A stretch of 64,000 nucleotides of DNA from Kitagawia praeruptora (lineage: Eukaryota > Streptophyta > Magnoliopsida > Apiales > Apiaceae), in contig CM075349.1 of NCBI GenBank assembly GCA_037693485.1, positions 29,085,501 through 29,149,500 on the forward strand, read 5' to 3'. This document shows, piece after piece, positions 53,472 through 63,555 of this stretch. The notes under the pieces are model-generated. The model made no database searches, was not told the DNA's origin, and was given only the letters and a program-made list of their open reading frames with translations. The number at the start of each line of letters is the position of its first letter. Positions within the stretch are counted from its first letter, which is position 1. The position numbers were made by a program, and so were the translations under genes.

Positions 53472-54362
53472 ATGTCAGGCAAAGGTCGCAGACCTCCTTT
53501 TTTGAAGAACAAAGACGTCCCTACTGAGAACCCGGTTGCCACTCCTCCTTCCAAGAAGAACAGCGAACTCCTGCCTCCTCCACCTCCATCAACTAATACC
53601 GGGGTCCCTCCTCAACCTCCCCAGGGCAACCCCGAGCAGCATATCTCCAAAAAGCACAAGAAAGGTGGTCTACTGCCTCAGGTAACCAAACCTGCAGACA
53701 CGACGCCAGTCCATCATCTTTACGCAAAGCATGGGTATACTCATGCTACTGAAGAAGAATGTACTCAGTGGGTTGGGGCCGAACTGATAGAAAACTCTGA
53801 GTCAGTCTCCAAATGTCTGGCCGAGGGTTTTATCCGCCAAGCCTCGCATCTAAGAGAATTAAGATGCGTCATTTCTGCTAATGATAAATTGGAGAAGGAG
53901 GTGAAGTCTCTGAAGACCAAGGCTGAAGAGGAAAAGAAGCTGCTGATGGAGAACTATAAACGAGTCCTACAAACTGAAACAGCGACCCTCCAATCCGAGC
54001 TCAAAAAAGTTAATGATGAAAAGGCAACACTCCACAAGTCCCTGACCGAGGCGGATCAGCATGAGGAGGAGCTGAAGAAAAAACACGAGGAGGAGCTGAA
54101 TAATTTGAAGAAGGAGCTCGCTGCTGCCCAGGCCAACCATGAAGATATTGAGGAGGCTGCCCAGACTGAATTCATGAAGGGCTTCATAAGAAAGGTTCCC
54201 GATTTCGACTGGTCGCAGCTCGGTCCTGGCAATGCTGAGTTCGCAGCTGACCTCCGCAAGGAGATTGAAGAAGAAAATTCGAAGGAAGCAGCTAGGATCG
54301 CTAGCGAGGCTGCTAAGGCAAGCGCTGCTCACCAGGAAAAACCCACTGAGACTGCTACATGA
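53472..54362 (+). CDS. Tat extra gene, C-terminal ORF (coiled coil, 296 aa)
   Basis: After CATTTTGCAG the ORF starts MSGKGRRPPFLKNKD. A Pro-rich, basic N-terminus (SKKNSELLPPPPPS; KKHKKGG) precedes a coiled coil from about residue 120 to 225 with Leu/Lys/Glu heptads (ELKKKHEEELNNLKKEL) and an Ala-rich end. It may be the last exon of the same spliced gene as the two preceding exons, or be translated separately. The coding strand is opposite to the retrotransposon pol. Intact reading frame; function unknown. Confidence 0.7.
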   Translation: MSGKGRRPPFLKNKDVPTENPVATPPSKKNSELLPPPPPSTNTGVPPQPPQGNPEQHISKKHKKGGLLPQVTKPADTTPVHHLYAKHGYTHATEEECTQWVGAELIENSESVSKCLAEGFIRQASHLRELRCVISANDKLEKEVKSLKTKAEEEKKLLMENYKRVLQTETATLQSELKKVNDEKATLHKSLTEADQHEEELKKKHEEELNNLKKELAAAQANHEDIEEAAQTEFMKGFIRKVPDFDWSQLGPGNAEFAADLRKEIEEENSKEAARIASEAAKASAAHQEKPTETAT

Positions 54363-55207
54363 CTTGTTTTATTCTGATGTTTTGAACTGGGGACGCGGAC
54401 ACCCTTTGAATGTCTCGCAAGTTGTAATATTTGTTTGATTACTGTTCTTGATAACTCTGAAGTATGTTGGGCTCGCATGGCTACCCAGAATTAATTGATA
54501 ACTTTGCTGACGATGATATGATTATAATTACTTGTCTTCATTTCTTCATATAATATCTTGTGCTTACTTTAACTTCATAAAATACTTCCATTCTTTATGT
54601 ATCTGAAATACTAGCAAGTAGATCGACCTCGCAGCTGCGAAGCTTCCCTTGTTGAATTTGTAGCTTTTTCTTTTCAATTTGCTTAACTTCAAGGTGTACC
54701 CCATCTCTTTGGAATCAAGACATGCGATGCCTTCCTTGCGAGGTCGCAGACACGATCCGGAGATTGAGGTCGCACCTTGACTTCTTTTTCTTTAAACTTT
54801 GAACTTCTTTTAAGGAGATACTTTTTAACTAAACTTTGAAGGCATTCCCTCAGGTCGTAGTAAGTGCACGCTCGCGACCTCATTGACCTGAGGGGTGTTC
54901 GGCCTCGCATACGCTGTGCTGGCCTAGTCCTGAAAATTTTAAAATACTGACAAAAGAATAAAATTGCACAACTTGTTGGGGAACAATCTTCATATATAAA
55001 TACTAGGGACGAAGCCCAACTTTCAATACATCATAACGAGGAGGTGTATATATGATCACTACCCCCCGAGTACTTTGTATGAATTTATTCATGCTAAGTA
55101 GTAGTAGATAGAGACTACCAGGGGCGAGGCCTCTACTGATAGTACTTCCTTAAGTGTTCTGCATTCCAAGCTCATGGCATAACCTTATCATCCATATCAG
55201 TTAGATA
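54363..55207. other. Untranslated stretch between the Tat extra gene and pol
   Basis: It serves as 3' UTR for both converging transcripts. It contains repeated CCTCGC/GAGGTCGCA words (54630-54910). A second copy of the polypurine-tract 14-mer, in minus-strand sense ACTCGGGGGGTAGT, lies at 55058-55071. Confidence 0.7.
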
Positions 55208-56340
55208 CTAGGTCCCTTCGTTGATGACACCATAGACTTTATAGGGCCCTTCCCAGTTGGCTCCAAAGACCCCATGAGACGATACCTTAGTGTTAGGCAT
55301 CACTCTCCTAAGCACCAAGTCCCCCACGCGAAGATGTGGCACACGAACCTTTCCTTTATAGTACCTCGCAGCCCTTCTTTGATAAGTTGCGAGCCTCAAC
55401 TGAGCCTCTTCCCTTGATTCTTGTATCATGTCTAAGTAAAGCCTGTGATTGACCTCGTTGGCCTCAGGGTCGTAGTGTTCTCTTCTGAACGAGCCTAAAC
55501 CAACCTCCACGGGCACCATGGCCTCGCACCCATATTTCAAAGAAAATGGAGTCTCGCCTGTGGTAGACCTTGGGGTTGTATTGTATGACCACAAGACCTT
55601 TGGCAACTCCTCGGGCCAACTACCCTTGCTCTCCTCCAATTTAGCTTTTAGGGTATGCTTGATTATCTTGTTGATGGCCTCGGTTTGTCCATTTCTCTAA
55701 GGGTGGCTCACAGCAGAGAAACTTTTCTTAATTCCCAAACTCTCACAGAATTCTTTCATCTCCTTGCTATCAAATTGCTTCCCATTATCTGAAATGAGCT
55801 GATATGGGATCCCATAGCGACACACAATCGCCCTGTACACGAAGTCCTTTAATTTTTTGGCCGTGATGGTAGCAAGGGGCTCGGCCTCGGCCCACTTAGT
55901 AAAATAGTCCATGGCCACGATTGCATACTTTACTCCTCCCTTAGCTTTGGGGAGTTCGCCAATAAGATCTATTCCCCACATGGCAAAGGGCCAAGGGCTC
56001 ATCAGCGAGGTGAGATGGGCAACTGGAGCATTACTGAAATTTGCATTTCTCTGACATTTATCACATCGCCTAGCGAACTCAAAGGCATCTCTTTTCAATG
56101 TAGGCCAAAAATACCCTTACCGTAGAATTTTTTGAGCTAGGGAACTACCCCCCGAGTGATTGCCACATATACCTTCATGTACCTCCCTTAAAATGTAATT
56201 GCACTCTTCGCTATCTACACACCTCAAGAGTGGGGTGTTAAATCCTCTTCGATACAGCACTTCATCATAGATCACATAGCGAGCTGCTTGATATTTGATC
56301 TTCATTGCTTCTTTCTTTTCTTGAGGCATAATTCCATTCT
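55208..56340 (-). pseudogene. Tat integrase, broken by in-frame stops
   Basis: From right to left: zinc-binding region (56329-56117) with ILREVHEGICGNHSGG and, after a stop, CDKCQRNAN, giving HHCC. Catalytic core at 56098-55697 with WGIDLIGELP (first D) and ISDNGKQFDSKEMK (second D). After a stop at about 55696, QTEAINK carries the catalytic E. The C-terminal part (55639-55208) has WSYNTTPRSTTGETPFSLKY and VGDLVLRRV, then NWEGPYKVYGV and a stop. The HHCC and DDE residues are present, but at least two nonsense changes (near 56116 and 55696) disable it. Integrase after RNase H defines Ty3/gypsy. Confidence 0.9.
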
Positions 56341-56404
56341 AAACATATTCCCATATGGGGGTCATCCATGTCGACCCCTGACTAACTATTTCCATGACAC
56401 TTTC

Positions 56405-57060
56405 CTATGGAACACTGGGCTTACTTTGAATTTCAAACGGAATTATCCCAAGTAAAGTGGCCTCGCGCCGCGAGCCCATTTTTGCGAGGGCATCCGCTCC
56501 TTGATTTTTTGCCCTCCTGATAAACTCTACCTTCACTTGCTTGAATGACTTCATAAGCCTTTGAACACATTTTAGATATAGCTCTATCTGCGGTCCCCTG
56601 GCTTGCCATCCACATCCGACATGACCCGTGACTAACATAGAATCGTTGTATGCATTAAGATTCTCCACCTTCATTTCTATAGCGAGCTTGAGGCCAATTA
56701 TGAGAGCCTCGTACTCCGCTGCATTATTGGAGGCCTCGAAAGCGAAGTGCACCGCACTGCTCAACTTGCGACCCTCAGGTGTAACGAGCTCGATCCCGGC
56801 CCCGGCTTCTTCCTTCTTAGATGCCCCATCAACATATAATTCCCACCACGAGGCTGAATTCTCATTTTAAATTTGGGGTCAACCACTTCTGGGATCGCTA
56901 TAAGGGCCCAGGCATCTTCCTCAGATTGGGAAGGAAATTCCAATATGAAATCCGCTAACGCTTGCCCCTTTATTGCGTCTCGAGGCTTGTACTCGATATC
57001 AAACTGGCTCAGCTCAATGGTCCACTTTAAAAGTCTGCCCGAGGCCTCAGGTTTGTGCAT
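56405..57060 (-). pseudogene. Tat second RNase H domain, frameshifted
   Basis: The segment begins with the end of the first RNase H region (LLKWTIELSQFDIEYKPRDA, GQALADFILEF). A second, archaeal/plant-type RNase H follows: WWELYVDGASKKEEAGAG in one frame and VHFAFEASNNAAEYEALIIG, LKLAIEMKVENLNAYNDS in another, showing a frameshift near 56870. Tandem RNase H domains mark the Tat lineage. The D-E-D catalytic pattern can be traced, but the frameshift makes it non-functional. Confidence 0.85.
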
Positions 57061-57581
57061 TACCTGCCTTAGGGGATATACAGTGTGAACCTGAATGCTA
57101 TGAGCCTAAAAGTAAGGCCTCAATTTTCGCGAAGCCAAAACCAAAGCATAAGCGAGCTTCTCCGTACTGGTATAGCGAGTCTCAGCATCTAGCAGCCTCT
57201 TGCTGACATAATAAATAGGGAACTGAACCTTTTCATCCTCGCAAACGAGGACAGCACTGATGGCATATTCTGAAACTGCCAGGTAAACAATAAGAATTTC
57301 TCCTTCCATAGGCTTAGAAAGTAGTGGGGGCGAGCCCAGATGCTCATTTATTCTCTGAAAAGCCTCCTCGCATTCAGGGGTCCATTCAAAATTTTTTCCC
57401 ACCTTCTTGATTGCTTTAAAGAACTCATGACACTTGTCTGATGACTTAGAAACAAACCGATTCAGTGCCGCGACCCTTCCAGTTAGACTCTGTACCTCTT
57501 TGACACTTCTAGGCGACCTCATCTCCATCAAAGCTTTTATCTTGGCTGGATTATCCTCAATCCCTGTGTGGTTAACAATGA
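57061..57581 (-). pseudogene. Tat RT C-terminus and first RNase H
   Basis: It resumes directly where CACTA 3 cuts RT: IVNHTGIEDNPAKIKAL, then RSVKEVQSLTGRVAALNRFV, FEWTPECEEAF and the RNase H part ISAVLVCEDEKVQFPIYYVS, STEKLAYALVLASRKLRPYF. A stop follows at about 57106. In the empty site the frame would have run on from the RT at 62657. Confidence 0.9.
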
Positions 57582-58406
57582 CACTACACCAAATAAGGCA
57601 TGTTGCAACACCAAAGTGCATTGTGTTGCATAAAATGTTGCTATAGATAAGATTGGTACTATTCTATTGCAATATTTTTTGAAAGTGTTGTATAAAACAT
57701 AAAAGTGTTACATGCAAAGTAAAAATTTGTAACACATTTGAGCAATTGTAATACTTTTACAAAAACGTTACAATAGCTTTAACACTTTTGATTAATTTGA
57801 CCGAAAATTTTGAGCGGGCTTTCAATTTTTTCGCTGGCGGGCTTCCAAAATTTGGATCCAGCAATTTTGGTACCAAAATTATTATTTCACAAAAACACAC
57901 TTCTATTTCACAAAAACAAAATCCCAAAATTGCTCTCTCTCCTCTTACTCTCTCCCGCTCACCTCTCGCTACTCACCTCTCTCTGGCTCCACTCACCTTA
58001 AATTCAATTAAAGCAAAATCCTAAAACTAAATTAGAGCTTCAATCAAATTTGGGTTCTGATTTGAAAGATTACAAAACTAAATTAGAACTTCTTCAATTG
58101 AATTAGGGCTTCGATTTGAGGTAACTTTCAATTATGTTCGATTTATATATACGCGTATATGTATCTGTATGTATATGTATGATTTGAGGCATATATATAT
58201 ATAAACATGTTGATGTATGCTTTTTGATTAAATTAGTAGAAATTTAGTGTTAGATTTGTGGGTTTCTTTTGTTGAATTAGTAGGAATTTACTGTTAAATT
58301 TATGGGAATTTTGTGGGAGTTGGAATTTTGTGGGAGTTGTGTATTAATTAGTAGGAATTTTGTGCTAATTTTGTCCTGCTTTTGGGTTAATTAGTTGTCT
58401 AATTAT

Positions 58407-58496
58407 AAGTTATGTATGAATGAATATTATCATTCATTTAAGTTATGTATGAATGAATATAAGTTATGTATGAATGAATATTATCATTCATTTAAG
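58407..58496. repeat. Tandem AAGTTATGTATGAATGAATA repeats
   Basis: Units start at 58407, 58440 and 58461. Two contain the hairpin GAATGA...TCATTC. Located in the AT-rich leader of CACTA 3. Confidence 0.88.
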
Positions 58497-58712
58497 TTTT
58501 CTTTGATCAATACTCTTAAAAGAATCTAACAGATTATGTGTTTAATTTAACCTGATTCGTATTTATCAATTATTGTTGATAATTAGCATAAAATTCAGCA
58601 GCACATGATGTGGTCACCATACCTGTTTTGTTCAATTTTTTTTAAAAATCAAGCTGCTTGATTGGGAATGCGTCTTTACCGAAATGTGGTTGTCTTAATG
58701 TTTCATTAGCAG

Positions 58713-59017
58713 GCCGTCCTCCTTCCTCTGCAACTGCTCCACCAAAGGGTCTTGGAATGAAGCTATGTAAATCACAAAGGACCAACCAGTTCTTGGAGTC
58801 TCTAAAAGCTGAAGGTGAAGTTATTCTGGAATATGTACGGCCAAGTGTTGGACCTGCTAAAGCTGTTGTGGTGCCTCTAACTGATCCTGTTACATTGATC
58901 GTGGAAGAGAAACTTAACGTAACCCTTAAACGAGATGGTGGAGTTAGCAACTTTGATGTTCAGGGAACCTTGTCCCTCCAAATTCTCAACCAGGATGATG
59001 GCCTTATCCAAGTAAAG
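58713..59017 (+). pseudogene. Coatomer delta subunit fragment
   Basis: After a GCAG acceptor the exon reads GRPPSSATAPPKGLGMKL, then QRTNQFLESLKAEGEVILE, DPVTLIVEEKLNVTLKRDGG and VSNFDVQGTLSLQILNQDDG, ending before GTTCGT. This is the linker and start of the mu-homology domain of plant delta-COP (COPI vesicle coat), recognised from memory. The frame is open and the conservation is high, so the capture is recent or was kept in frame. The N-terminal longin domain and most of the C-terminal domain are absent. Confidence 0.92.
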
Positions 59018-59677
59018 GTTCGTACAATGTTGTCAAAAATTTTCTTTACTTTATATAAAATTATCTGGACATTATAAATTTGTACCATTCTTGAACCCTG
59101 AATTGAGGATTTGAACTATAAACCATGAAAAAGATGCTGATGATGTTTAAATGTATGTAATGAATGTGATGTGTACATACCCCCTTTTATGATGGTTCAG
59201 AAGAAAATGTGGTCAGCATTATATACAAACTTAAAAGTTTGTTATTAGGAGTTTATTCTTATTAACTGACCTGTTTTCTGGGTGTTAAACTGCTCTTACT
59301 ACATTACGACTATATTAGGGTGGATGGCAGCCAGTGTGAGATTTAATTGTTACCGTACATGGTGTTAATTAGCTAGCATTCATATAGGTGGTATAATTAT
59401 ATACTGCTATAGATATTGGAATTGATTAGAGAAAAGTTTACAGTAAATCTTGATTCGAACTTCAATTAGAGGTAAAAATACCCATTTTTTTAATTATATT
59501 GGATCATACACCAGGGATTTGTTATTGTTTATACATAATTTTTTCCTAATTCTGTTACCAAGTTTTTCACATTTACGGACAGAATAGGCCTGATTATTAT
59601 TCTTCTATATACTTTTTCAGGTGTTGCAGATTCGAAATTTTACGACATTACAAGCCAGCTAATTTAATTGTTTGCAG

Positions 59678-59924
59678 GTGGGCAACTCTGCACCGACTGA
59701 ATCCGGTATTAGAGAAGATTTAGGATTGACACTTGCGCAGGTTGTTGTATGTTCTTGATCTTGTTTCATTGCTTGATTTATTTATTTTTTAACCATTTTG
59801 AATGTTTTAACTTAATTTTTGTCAACAATTTGCAGTATTCAATGTTTGGATCATTAGTAACAGTTGGAGCTATGATTGCTTCCTTTACATGTGGCAGTAT
59901 TACGAATTTTATGGGCGAAAATGG
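59678..59924 (+). pseudogene. ERD6-like sugar transporter fragment
   Basis: Two exons: 59678-59740 reads SAPTESGIREDLGLTLAQ, and 59836-59924 reads YSMFGSLVTVGAMIASFTCG and SITNFMGENG before GTATGT. This is the first extracellular loop and transmembrane helix 2 of plant ERD6-like monosaccharide transporters (major facilitator superfamily). The usual GRR/GRK after helix 2 is altered to GENG, which would impair function. Intron borders are kept. Confidence 0.82.
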
Positions 59925-60010
59925 GTATGTTGATTTTGAGAATTCACTGTGGCCTGGTTTATAACCTAAATAATTGACAATTTTTGTTTTTTCTTGTCTG
60001 ATCATTCAAG

Positions 60011-60113
60011 GCAAGTCCACGTATCCGCTTCAACAAAGACGGATCACTTTTGGCAGTCTCCGCCAATGAAAATGGGATCAAAATCTTAGCAAATTCTGAT
60101 CTTAGCAAAAGGG
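60011..60113 (+). pseudogene. TOPLESS-related corepressor fragment
   Basis: After CAAG the exon reads SPRIRFNKDGSLLAVSANEN and GIKILANSD before GTATGT. This is a WD40-repeat exon of plant TOPLESS/TPR corepressors as recalled. Only about 34 residues are present, so it cannot act as a corepressor. Confidence 0.82.
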
Positions 60114-60277
60114 GTATGTCTTTTGTGTATCGGTGGCTGGTGGATTTTTGCATCCTTTTCTCTGAAATTATTTGTATTTATTGTTAACACAGGGTTTCCT
60201 GCTAGGCAAGCCCAGGAAAGCTGCTTAAAATCATCTGAATACAGATTCACTAATTGACCACTTATGTATCGATGCAG

Positions 60278-60377
60278 GTACCCTAAAATGACAGAAGATG
60301 ATTTTGCCAGGTTCTGCCCTGTTTGTCAAGTTAATTGTAACTGCAAAAGTTGCTTGCGTTTACAAGTACTGAAAAAG
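60278..60377 (+). pseudogene. JmjC-type histone demethylase zinc-region fragment
   Basis: After a GCAG acceptor the exon reads YPKMTEDDFARFCPVCQVNC and then NCKSCLRLQVLKK before GTTTGT. The C-P-x-C-x3-C-N-C-x2-C-L-R pattern is the cysteine-rich region upstream of JmjC in plant KDM3/JMJ25 (IBM1)-type H3K9 demethylases. The catalytic JmjC domain is not in the element. Confidence 0.75.
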
Positions 60378-60795
60378 GTTTGTATCTTTGGTCCATCACA
60401 CTTAAAATTAGTTATTCATGGTGTTCTTTTTGTAAAGCTCGCATATTTCTCTTTTAAAATTTATTTCTAGGACAAGGAAAGGTTTAATTTCAATCAGGGA
60501 TGATGAGTATGGAATTGAATTAACTTCAAATTCGAAAATAATGCATGTTATTCATTTACTGTACAAACCAGAAATTACAGTGGTTGGCGAGATAGCACCC
60601 CTTATAGTAACATAAAATGTAGGTAGTAGTGTATGCATTTAAACATAGTTGCATATAGATACAATATATTTGCAGTACATGAGTTTGGCCACCATATATA
60701 TGGTCTTGTCATTATAGATCATGCTTTAAGGTACTAACAGTAGCATGGAAAAAAAGAAGATACTCTGATAACTATGTTGCTGGGACTCAGGTAGG

Positions 60796-61032
60796 AAGTG
60801 TTTGACAAGACATGGACCCAAGTTTCAGACTATATTGCTAAAATTAAAAAGATGGAGGTTTCACAGGATAGCAGATATTTCTGTGAATTTTGCGGAAAGG
60901 TTTGTCACTCTTCTACTCAAGTTCATTTTTATTTAATCCTCACACCATCTTTTACATTATGTTGTGAAAGTTCTAATTTGGTTTCTGTTATACAGTATGC
61001 GGTGAAGAGGAAGGCTGTTGGAATCTGGGGAT
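60796..61032 (+). pseudogene. Ribosomal protein L37a (eL43) fragment in a chimaeric exon
   Basis: Exon 60796-60899 begins EVFDKTWTQVSDYIAK, not recognised, and then runs into IKKMEVSQDSRYFCEFCGK. The next exon, from 60996, continues YAVKRKAVGIWG. Together the latter two are the core of cytosolic ribosomal protein L37a, including the first CxxC of its zinc ribbon. The second CxxC is replaced: after GIWG the frame continues LFDFDQGTIWCKDMND, of other origin. A fusion within an exon means sequences were joined inside the transposon. Confidence 0.85.
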
Positions 61033-61859
61033 TGTTTGATTTTGACCAAGGTACAATTTGGTGCAAAGATATGAACGACGCAACAGGAAACCAAACTTAT
61101 TTGATAAGGCTCACTAGCTTGGAATCTTCAATATCCTATAAAAAAGGGTGAGTGCGACACCACTACTGTCTTTAATGGTAATATTACAATTACATAATAA
61201 TGAACAAGTGATAAGTAATGTTACAAGCAAGATCTAAACCAAGGAAAATCATATATCATGATTGAATAAATAAAAGATGGCCGTAAAAAGGCCCACCACA
61301 AATATGAAAGACATGATAAATTGTATATAAATAAATTAAATTGTTTTAGATACTCAGGTGGAGAAAATGTAATTGTATTATAAAACTTGAGGAAAAATGT
61401 GTGATTTATAGATCCTTGAAACATGTATCCCAGTATGTGATATTACTGATCACTAGGAGAATCCAGTTCTGATTTCCTGTTTCAAGTTTTTGACTTTATC
61501 CACATTTATTACATCAATGTCTATTTACGTGAGTCAAGTATTTGTCCTTAGGATGATATTTTATCATTTTCTTTGTTTTGAACCCTGTTCAATCCTAGGT
61601 CAAGACATCGAAATTGATAAATAAATGACATACAATACTTATAAATAAATTGTTTATTTACCTCATATAATTTATATATAGAATTAATCTAGTCAAGTAT
61701 GAGACACAAGTTGAAAGATTAGAGCCTGTTTGAGGTGAGCTTGAAAAATATTATCTATGACTAAGTTATTTAAAAACAAAAGTAAGAATTAAAACTTGTA
61801 AGTTGTACAATATGTATCTGATGAATTGACTGTGAGGATGACTAACCTTGTTTATTCCA

Positions 61860-61954
61860 CAGGAGGACGAAAGTGAGGATATTGATCAGGTGGACGACGA
61901 TTGTGAGGATGACAATGGTCACCAGGCCGACGACGAAAGTGATGATCGATGATC
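61860..61954 (+). pseudogene. Acidic C-terminal exon of the mosaic transcript
   Basis: After CCACAG the frame reads EDESEDIDQVDDDCEDDNGH and then QADDESDDR and a TGA. An acidic Asp/Glu tail like this occurs in many nuclear proteins; no parent gene is identified. It could end a chimaeric protein if the exons of the element are spliced together. Confidence 0.45.
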
Positions 61955-62199
61955 AGTACTAACTAATTATTTCTGTCAATAAGTGTGTACTTTTGGTAGT
62001 ACGTAGTTGGTATTTTATAATTGAAAGACTAAGTTTAATGTAGAATTGTGTTGTATTTAGTCGACATGTGTTTCGACCTTAGACTTGGTAGTACTATGTC
62101 TGGGCTACTGTATTGACATTATCTTGTTGGATTTGCCATTTTGGATTTGAAATGTCATTTCCGGTTTGGTATTCTTTTGTGCAAGGCATATTAAAATTT

Positions 62200-62656
62200 C
62201 AAACATGACAATGCAATTTGGACTAATAAAAAGTGTTGCAAATAAGTGTTGCCAACTAAATTTAAAAGTATTACAATAGGGATAAAATGTTGCAGAATAA
62301 TGTTGCAAAAAAAACCAAAAGTATTGCAAAATGCATAAAAATGTTGCAATAAACTCATTTTGTAACATTTTAAGTCTATTAATGTTGCAAAAAAGTGTTG
62401 CATTAGTCTGTTGTAACACATTTAAAATGTTGCTAAAACAAGCAAAAGTGTTACAAAAACTACAACAAACTCTTTTTGTAATACTTTTAAAAGTGTTGCA
62501 ATAAGTTCAAAAAGCGTTGCTATAGAAGGCTATTGCAACGCCGGCAAATGCAACACCGAGTTTTAGCAAAAGCGTTGCATAAACATCTATTGTAACACTT
62601 TTGGGGCCTAATATTACACTTTTTTGGTGTTGCAACAGCCCATATTTGGTGTAGTG
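62200..62656. repeat. CACTA 3 right subterminal repeats
   Basis: More than fifteen GTTGCAA/TTGCAAC/AAGTGTT words in mixed orientation lead up to the terminal repeat, and match the words at 57585-57780. Confidence 0.88.
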
Positions 62657-63555
62657 AACCCCAAGAATTTTCCAGACTCAACCCCGAAAACACACTTCTG
62701 GGGGTTGATCTTCATCCTGTATTTTCTCAGTATATTAAACATTTCTGTGAGGTGGGCTACATGGTCCCCAGCTTCCTTAGACTTTACGAGCATGTCATCC
62801 ACATAGACCTCCATTATTTTCCCAATCTGCTTCGCAAACATCATATTGATGAGCCTTTGATAAGTGGCACCCGCATTGAGGAGGCCAAATGGCATCCCAA
62901 TATAGCAGTAGAGACCTCTATCTGTGATAAACGAAGTGTGCTCCTGATCGGGGCCGTACATGGGTATCTGATTGTACCCAGAATAGGCATCCATGAAACT
63001 TAGGAGTGCATGGCCCGCTTTTGCATCTACCAATTGATCAATCCTTGGGAGCGGGAAACTATCCTTTGGGCAATGCTTGTTAAGATCAGTAAAATCCACA
63101 CATGTCCTCCACTTGCCATTTGGTTTCTTCACTAGGACAGGATTAGCGAGCCAATCAGGGTAAAATGATTCCCTAACGAGCCCGACCTTGAGCAACCTAT
63201 CCACCTCCTCCTTGAGGGCCTTAGCTCGCTCTCCACTTATAGGCCTCCTTTTCTGTCTCACTCCTTTTTTACTAGGATCGAGATTAAGTCTGTGACACAT
63301 CACATCAGGATCAATCCCAACCATGTCTTCATGAGACCATGCAAATACATCCAAGTTAGCTTTAAGAAACTCTACGAGCCTCCCCCTAAGATCAGGGCTT
63401 AGCTGCGACCTGACCTTTAACACCTTAGTTGGATCCTTGGCATCAACAAGAACAGATATCGTATCTTCTGCGGCTCCAGCCCGCTCCACATGTTCAGGAA
63501 TGCGAGGATCTAGATCAATTTCAACATCACGAGCCCTACTAGACTCTGCTTCATC
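62657..63555 (-). pseudogene. Tat reverse transcriptase, cut by CACTA 3
   Basis: Reads leftwards from 63555. RT motifs in order: KANLDVFAWSHEDMVGID, WLANPVLVKKPNGKWRTCVD, DLNKHCPKDSFPLPRID, FMDAYSGYNQIPM, YCYIGMPFGLLNAGATYQRL and catalytic YVDDMLVKS, then NPQKCVFGVESGKFLG at the insertion point. The catalytic aspartates are intact. A TAG at 63556-63558 separates it from the upstream part of the polyprotein in the same frame, and CACTA 3 removes its continuity with RNase H. Confidence 0.92.

Larger units (their letters stand above)
57582..62656. mobile_element. CACTA element 3 (5.1 kb), mosaic of host genes
   Basis: The terminal inverted repeats are CACTACACCAAATAAGGCAT (left) and CACTACACCAAATATGGGCT (complement of right), followed by TGTTGCAACACC on both sides. 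Subterminal GTGTTGCAA/TTGCAACAC/AAAGTGTT words are dense at 57585-57780 and 62220-62640. It splits the Tat RT at a Gly-Phe codon pair. Target duplication is not clean: the flanks ATGA and AACC share only one or two bases. Inside, all on the plus strand, are exons from at least five unrelated host genes and no transposase. Confidence 0.92.
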
